Shown: piece after piece, positions 12,902 to 16,776 of the stretch
How the letters are laid out: the number at the start of each line of letters is the position of its first letter
Numbering within the stretch: position 1 is the stretch's first letter
NCBI GenBank assembly: GCA_910584075.1
Contig: CAJTZI010000017.1
Location: 22,038 to 38,813 of the forward strand
DNA from: an uncultured Oscillibacter sp.
GTDB lineage: Bacteria > Bacillota > Clostridia > Oscillospirales > Oscillospiraceae
DNA length: 16,776 bases
Direction of reading: 5' to 3'
Made by a program: the position numbers and the translations under genes
The notes under the pieces: generated by a model
The model's database searches: none
What the model saw: the letters and a program-made list of their open reading frames with translations, nothing else
Told to the model about the DNA's origin: nothing

Positions 12902-14787
12902 TGAGCACACTGGCCGGGATGAGTCTGGCCGGCGGCGCCGTGCTGGCGCTATGGCTGCTGGCCTCCGGGGTCCTGAGAAACCGCCTGCCCGCCCGGTGGC
13001 ACTACCGGATTTTGAAAACCAGCCTGTTTTTCTTCCTGGTCCCCGTGGGGCGGCTCCTGCCGCTGGTGGGACGGGGTCTGTCCGCCCTGAGACCGGCGCC
13101 GGTGTCCGCCCCGGTACAGGCCGTGCCCCACATCCCTGTGACGGTGCTGCCGCAGATTCCCGCGGTTCCCGCCGTCCCCTCGCCGCCGCCGGTTTCCGTG
13201 CCGGAGCCGTTCTCCGTGACCGCCGGGACGCTCCGGGTTCTGGCGCTGGTGTGGGCCGTCGGAGCCGCCGGAGTGCTGGTGTACAAGGCGTTTGTCTATC
13301 TCCGGCTCCGCCGCCGGGTCTTCCGGCGGAACCGGCCTGTATCCTCCCCGGCGGCGCGGCTGGTCTTCTGGGACTGCAAGCGGCAGCTGGGCGTCCGGGG
13401 CATGGTGGAGCTGCGGGAGAATCCCGCCGCCCCGTCCCCCTTCGCCGTGGGACTGCTGCGGCCCGCGGTGGTGATCCCCGCCGTGGACCTGGAGCCGGCG
13501 GAGCTGCGCTATCTCTTCCTCCACGAGCTGACCCATATCAGGTGCGGCGATCTGTGGGTGCGCTTTCTGGCCATGCTGGCCCAGGCCATCCACTGGTACA
13601 ACCCCCTGGCGTACCTGCTGTGCCGGAGCATTCAGACCGTCAGCGAGCAGAGCTGCGACGAGCGTGTGGCCTGCCCCCTGCCGCCGGAGGAGCGGTATGT
13701 GTACGGCAATGTCATCTTGAAATTAGCTGCCAACGCGGCGGCGGGGAGCGGTGACTGGGCCGCGACCCTGTCCACCCGTGAATCCATGGAAAGGAGACTG
13801 ACCTGCGTGTTGAAAACTGAAAAATTGAAGGGGAGAAAACGGCTGCTGGCCTTGGTTCTGGCAATTGCCATCCTTGCCTGCGGCGGCGGAGCAGCCTTGG
13901 CGGCCCGGAACCCCCTGCCTGTGTCGAAGGAGGCAAAGGAGCCGGCCCATACGGTAGCCGCCCTCCCGAAGGAAGAGGGAACAGAGAGTGAAACGAAAGG
14001 CGGTGAAGCGGCCCCCGTCCCCGGAGAGACCGTCCCGATCACCGCGGTTCCCACCTCTGGGAGCTTCCCGGCCCCTACAGAGGAGCAGGTACTGACTGCC
14101 CGGAAGGAAGCCCTCCAGGGCATGTCCGACCAGCAGATCCAAAAGCTGGCGAAGACCGTGAAGACGGCAAACCTGTGTTTGGAGCAGGAGTATATGTACA
14201 ACGACCTCTTCGGCAGACTGGAGGCCCCGGAGAGCTTATACTGGAACTATTTCCACCAAACAGGAGAGATCCAGATCGCCTGGGCTACGGAAGGTCATAT
14301 CGACAAAGAAGCTGTCTGTGTGGCGGAGGGCTTAACAGAAGAGGAGTTCTACGCCAAATACGGGGTTCAGGTTGTAGCAACCAACCGCTATGACGCGGCG
14401 TTTTTTATCTCCCTTTTCAATACGCTGCGGGACAGTGCGCAGAACAGCGCCCTGAAAGCAGAGCTCCAGTACCTCATCGATCAGACCGCATTGGCGCGGG
14501 ATACCCACGAGATGGAGCACGTGAATAATGTCTACAAGAAGCTCCACGACCTGGACTATTTCCTCCTGCGCTGCGGTCCTGCGGACGTAGGCCCTTATAT
14601 GCAGGACACCTCCACCATCTACAAATACTACGGGACATTGGGGGCTTTCTATAGTGCGCCCGCTCCAGCAGAAAATCCGGCGGCGGGGGAGACCGCCGGG
14701 GACGGCAAAGAGCCGGACAAGCCCGTCACCACCAACGTCACCACCCAGCGAGGCGTTTTTGAAGGAGTTGAGGACTCATCTGATTGA
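12898..14787 (+). CDS. BlaR1-like M56 membrane metalloprotease/sensor
   Basis: A membrane sensor-protease of the M56 (BlaR1/MecR1) family, 629 codons as read, expected to inactivate the adjacent repressor when a signal is detected. Hydrophobic segments lie near residues 8-26, 40-57, 112-135, 218-242 and 315-337. The zinc protease site HELTH is at 209-213 with the usual downstream RCGDLW and the third-ligand region SEQSCDERV (Glu250). A proline-rich loop (residues 66-106) separates the second and third membrane segments. After the last segment, an outside region begins (AARNPLPVSKEAKE...) that is helical and acidic and shows no SxxK/SxN/KTG triad, so it is not a beta-lactam-binding domain. The frame ends at TGA 14785 after TTQRGVFEGVEDSSD, but a long open frame continues in +1, so the end shown is probably created by a frameshift at the T5 run 14756-14760. 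Start: ATGATG at 12898 overlapping the repressor stop. Confidence 0.85.
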   Translation: MMSTLAGMSLAGGAVLALWLLASGVLRNRLPARWHYRILKTSLFFFLVPVGRLLPLVGRGLSALRPAPVSAPVQAVPHIPVTVLPQIPAVPAVPSPPPVSVPEPFSVTAGTLRVLALVWAVGAAGVLVYKAFVYLRLRRRVFRRNRPVSSPAARLVFWDCKRQLGVRGMVELRENPAAPSPFAVGLLRPAVVIPAVDLEPAELRYLFLHELTHIRCGDLWVRFLAMLAQAIHWYNPLAYLLCRSIQTVSEQSCDERVACPLPPEERYVYGNVILKLAANAAAGSGDWAATLSTRESMERRLTCVLKTEKLKGRKRLLALVLAIAILACGGGAALAARNPLPVSKEAKEPAHTVAALPKEEGTESETKGGEAAPVPGETVPITAVPTSGSFPAPTEEQVLTARKEALQGMSDQQIQKLAKTVKTANLCLEQEYMYNDLFGRLEAPESLYWNYFHQTGEIQIAWATEGHIDKEAVCVAEGLTEEEFYAKYGVQVVATNRYDAAFFISLFNTLRDSAQNSALKAELQYLIDQTALARDTHEMEHVNNVYKKLHDLDYFLLRCGPADVGPYMQDTSTIYKYYGTLGAFYSAPAPAENPAAGETAGDGKEPDKPVTTNVTTQRGVFEGVEDSSD

Positions 14788-15409
14788 ACATGGATACCCT
14801 GTGACGGAGGACACCCCAGTGGTATTTGGCGACCATGAGCGGATTCTCAAGCGGGGCGGCACCATCCTGCCGGACAGCGACCCGGATTCCTACCGGATGA
14901 GGGACGATGGTATTCACAAGGTGTTTCTGGACAGGAATGGCCAGCTGGGGGATGAGTATCTGGTGGGTAACAAAAATGCCGTCGACCCCAGGGAAGCCGG
15001 TCTTCTGAGCAGTTTGACCCCGGACGGAGACTATCCTAAAAACAGCAGGGGCGAGAGCTGCGGGCACATGAACCTTTATGCCTATGTGGGATACTGGCCG
15101 GATTTGGAGTATTTTGCCGCATACCCCCATGAAGGCCGCCCCGCCGGGTACATATACAGCCGTGATGATGCAGACGCTCCTCTGAACAGGGACGACCCGG
15201 ACGCCGCGCAAAAACCCAGAACACGGACAGACACCGCCGCCTACAAGGCGTGGCGGAAGGAAAATCCCAGCCCCACAGTGATTCCGCTGTACGACTTTGA
15301 GGGGGAGATCATCGGCACATATGATCGTGGCGCAGGAACCGGTGTGGATATCTCCGGTATGGACATTGAGGATGCCAAAGCGGCCATGGAGCACGATTCT
15401 GGCGTTTAG
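14756..15409 (+). pseudogene. Continuation of the BlaR1-like sensor domain, +1 frame
   Basis: About 217 codons open in the +1 frame from the T5 run to TAG at 15407, reading LKELRTHLIEHGYPVTEDTPVVFG, then GGTILPDSDPDSYRMRDDGIHKVFLDRNG and finishing with TVIPLYDFEGEIIGTYDRG. There is no ribosome site and no convincing start codon at the beginning of this segment. Its codon use and protein composition match the upstream gene, and dropping one T from 14756-14760 joins the two frames into a protein of about 836 residues. The final VIPLYDFEGEIIG phrase resembles tails of other M56 sensor proteins as I remember them. Alternatives are a sequencing error, a phase-variable homopolymer, or programmed frameshifting. 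Confidence 0.65.
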
Positions 15410-15479
15410 AACGTGGCTGGCGGCAGAAAGAGCTGGAGGACAAGGCGGACGCCCTGCACTGTGCATCTGAAATAAGCGG

Positions 15480-15513
15480 CAAGAGGCCCCGGCCGTTAGG
15501 CTGGGGCCTCTTG
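15480..15513 (+). terminator. Rho-independent terminator of the repressor/protease operon
   Basis: A 15-bp stem with one G-T pair (15480-15494 with 15499-15513, arms beginning CAAGAGGCCCC and ending GGGGCCTCTTG) and loop GTTA. It is followed by TTCCGCATTTG. It lies 70 bp after the +1-frame stop codon, which is further evidence that the gene really extends to 15409. Confidence 0.8.
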
Positions 15514-15566
15514 TTCCGCATTTGAAAAGGCGGGTCGACACGCTTTTCCCCGGCGCCGGCTTTTAT

Positions 15567-15656
15567 CTGATCCTATAAAAAATTACAAAACTGGATATTT
15601 ACATAAGATCAGGTGTGGCGTATCCTGTTGGCAGTGTCATATGGGAGGTAACGGAT
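15567..15656 (+). other. A/T-rich leader of the ECF S-component gene
   Basis: A locally A/T-rich stretch with possible base pairing CTGATC (15567-15572) with GATCAG (15607-15612) and GGATA with TATCC around 15592-15625. It could be a structured leader controlling the vitamin transporter gene. I do not match it to TPP, preQ1, FMN or cobalamin riboswitch consensus motifs, and a promoter cannot be fixed (TATAAA near 15576 is one possibility). Confidence 0.3.
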
Positions 15657-16217
15657 ATGAAACGGACATGGACTACACAAAAAATCGTATATACCGCCGT
15701 GCTGGCGGCGCTGGTGTGCGCGGTGACCTTCTTTCGATTCCCGCTTCTGGGCTCCAAGATCCACTTCGCCAACGCCATGTGCCTGCTGAGCGGCCTGCTG
15801 ATGGGTCCTGTGACCGGGGGTCTTGCCGCGGGCCTGGGGTCGACGCTGTACGACGCCCTGTTCGGCGGATACGACCTGCTCAACTGCGCTGTCACCTTTG
15901 TGACAAAGTTTCTCATGGCCTCAATCTGCGCCAAAATCGCCTTTTCCGGAGGCAGAGAGGCCCGGAGCCACAGATGGAACGCCGCTGCCTGCATCGCCGG
16001 GGCTTTGTCGTATGTGGCGATGTATATGCTCAAGACCTTTTGCTTTCAGATGCTGGTCTACGGCTATCCGATGGAGACCGCCGTGGTTACCATGGGCAGC
16101 AAGCTGCCCGCCTCCCTTCTCAACGCGGCGGCGGCCATGATTGCCGCGCCGGTGCTGTACACCGCCCTCCTTCCCGCCCTGCGGCGGGCGGGGCAGCTGG
16201 AGAGGATGCGGGGCTGA
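15657..16217 (+). CDS. ECF transporter S component
   Basis: A 186-residue integral membrane protein with about five to six helices, the substrate-binding subunit of an energy-coupling-factor (ECF) vitamin transporter. Recognisable segments are KIVYTAVLAALVCAVTFFRFPL, KIHFANAMCLLSGLLMGPVTGGLAAGLGSTLYD and LNCAVTFVTKFLMASICAKIAF, the pattern of the riboflavin/vitamin S-component fold (the PF07155 group is my best guess). It works with an energising module (two ATPases and a T protein) that is not in the window, so it is probably a solitary S component sharing a module encoded elsewhere. ATG at 15657 follows GGGAGG by eight bases; the longer GTG start at 15615 is rejected because that ribosome site fits only the ATG. 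The vitamin is not inferable. Confidence 0.85.
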   Translation: MKRTWTTQKIVYTAVLAALVCAVTFFRFPLLGSKIHFANAMCLLSGLLMGPVTGGLAAGLGSTLYDALFGGYDLLNCAVTFVTKFLMASICAKIAFSGGREARSHRWNAAACIAGALSYVAMYMLKTFCFQMLVYGYPMETAVVTMGSKLPASLLNAAAAMIAAPVLYTALLPALRRAGQLERMRG

Positions 16218-16264
16218 CGGCTCCCGGCGTGATTTTTTGCCCAGCCGCCCATCATGAGATGTAT

Positions 16265-16298
16265 TGTGTAAAGGGTGGTTTCACCATCCAAATACACA
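16265..16298. repeat. Interrupted stem-loop
   Basis: Outer arms TGTGTA (16265-16270) and TACACA (16293-16298), inner arms GGGTGG (16273-16278) and CCATCC (16284-16289, one G-T pair), loop TTTCA. There is no T-run after it on either side. Confidence 0.4.
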
Positions 16299-16448
16299 TT
16301 GGCTGATGGTTCATTTGTGGCAAAATGACACAGGCTGGAAAGGCGGTGATCAACCAGCAGGAGGGAACCGAAGCGGGAGCGTCTGGGGATGACCTGGGCG
16401 CTCCGTTCTCTTTGCCGACCCTCTCGAAGGGCGCATTATCCGAGGAGA

Positions 16449-16520
16449 AAAATAATCCGAGAAGAGGAGCGAAAAGCCAGTAAAATCAAGGCTTTCAGCA
16501 AAAACTTCTCGGATTATTTT
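16449..16520. repeat. 16-bp inverted repeat next to the recombinase gene
   Basis: Perfect arms AAAATAATCCGAGAAG (16449-16464) and CTTCTCGGATTATTTT (16505-16520) separated by 40 bp; inside is a smaller AAAGCC/GGCTTT dyad. A related half-copy, ATTATCCGAGGAG, lies just upstream at 16435-16447. The pattern may mark recombinase binding sites or an element end, or form a terminator for the recombinase gene, whose stop is 11 bp away. Confidence 0.65.
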
Positions 16521-16530
16521 CAAGCGCAAT

Positions 16531-16776
16531 TCATTTCAAAAAATCTGTGGGAGAGGTCTGCCGCTTTGGATCATCGGCTGGATCAGCATCCCAAAACCAT
16601 CTCCGGTTCCATTCTCGGATATGCTTGTCGGTAGTGGTTTGGGAAAGCTCGGCATACCGTTCTGTCGTAGCAACAGAGGCATGACCCAGAAAGTTTTTAA
16701 TCGCCATCAGGGGAACACCAGCTTCCAGCATATGTGTAGCGGTTGTATGGCGCATGGTGTGGGGCGTATATTTGGC
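16531..16776 (-). CDS. Tyrosine recombinase/integrase, C-terminal part (partial)
   Basis: The last 81 codons of a tyrosine-type site-specific recombinase whose start lies beyond the right edge. The catalytic C-terminal motifs are clear: PHTMRHTTATHMLEAG with the box II His and Arg, then LGHAS and TTERYAEL with the nucleophilic Tyr. The tail IREWNRRWFWDADPADDP is polar and short. The wording KNFLGHASVATTERYAEL resembles integrases found in tandem recombinase groups and small integrative elements, but one gene end does not allow classification. The stop at 16531 is followed 11 bp later by the 16-bp inverted repeat, which may be part of the same element. In a complete enzyme this catalyses strand exchange at att-like sites. 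Confidence 0.9.
   Translation of the reverse strand, partial: AKYTPHTMRHTTATHMLEAGVPLMAIKNFLGHASVATTERYAELSQTTTDKHIREWNRRWFWDADPADDPKRQTSPTDFLK

Larger units (their letters stand above)
16218..16530. other. Intergenic region with hairpins and repeats
   Basis: About 310 bp between the ECF gene and the end of the recombinase gene on the other strand. It contains a T6 run (16233-16238), an interrupted hairpin at 16265-16298, a GGAGCG/CGCTCC hairpin at 16376-16404 followed by GTTCTCTTTG, and the 16-bp inverted repeat at 16449-16520. Open frames here have no ribosome site. The right part probably belongs to the mobile element carrying the recombinase, but the element boundary cannot be set. Confidence 0.5.

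Noticed and set aside
15410..15479. Coding-like text (KELEDKADALH) after the sensor gene
   Set aside because: The readable frame is only about 20-30 codons long, has no start or ribosome site, and runs into the terminator; it is too short to call a gene remnant.
16389..16634. Plus-strand open frame of 81 codons
   Set aside because: It runs through the inverted repeat and antisense to the integrase C-terminus with no ribosome site.
1..16776. CRISPR array, tRNA or rRNA genes
   Set aside because: No regularly spaced direct repeats, tRNA cloverleaf with a TTCGANNC arm, or rRNA-like segment was noticed by eye; a covariance-model scan would be decisive.

Overview
The window looks like a chromosomal segment of a GC-rich, low-redundancy Firmicute, most likely a gut clostridial lineage of the Oscillospiraceae type. 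The basis is the strong AGGAGG-type ribosome sites, sigma-A-like promoters (TTGNNN/TATAAT with 17-18 nt spacing), GC-rich third codon positions, and the gene families present (BlaI/BlaR1 pair, ECF S component, large serine recombinase, DUF3100-like transporter). The lineage is an inference; no rRNA or tRNA gene was seen.

Layout. (1) 1-3016, minus strand: an aldose 1-epimerase-like gene and a short deformylase-like gene share a promoter. They are followed by a separately promoted lipoprotein solute-binding protein, which leads into the start of a membrane sensor (chemoreceptor-like) cut by the window edge. (2) 2957-3464: mostly non-coding DNA with hairpins and one 42-codon candidate small gene. 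(3) 3465-5990, plus strand: a large serine recombinase with an intact catalytic domain but no ATG/GTG/TTG start, then a cluster of four hairpins, then a 5'-truncated P-loop-ATPase-like gene. This is the scar of an insertion or deletion. (4) 6031-10249, minus strand: a tight five-gene block. In transcription order it encodes a DUF3100-like membrane protein, a small membrane partner, a TauE/SafE permease, an amidohydrolase with deaminase-type residues, and a Crp/Fnr-type regulator. The first four genes are separated by 13 bp or less (one pair overlaps); the regulator follows after 93 bp that contain a 12-bp inverted repeat. (5) 10426-12255, minus strand: a full-length RecQ helicase. (6) 12411-15513, plus strand: a BlaI-type repressor and BlaR1-type membrane protease, translationally coupled, behind a promoter carrying two matched operators. 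The protease gene has an apparent frameshift at a T5 run, and its sensor region does not look like a penicillin-binding domain. The unit ends in a strong terminator. (7) 15657-16217: an ECF transporter S component. (8) 16218-16776: an intergenic stretch with inverted and repeated motifs, next to the C-terminus of a tyrosine recombinase on the minus strand that runs off the window and suggests a second mobile element.

The best candidates for something undescribed are the DUF3100/TauE/amidohydrolase/Crp block, which reads as an uptake, hydrolysis and efflux module with its own regulator and unknown substrate, and the BlaI/BlaR1-like pair with a non-PBP sensor region and unusually spaced operators. 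Family names come from recognised motifs and memory of families, not from a search.
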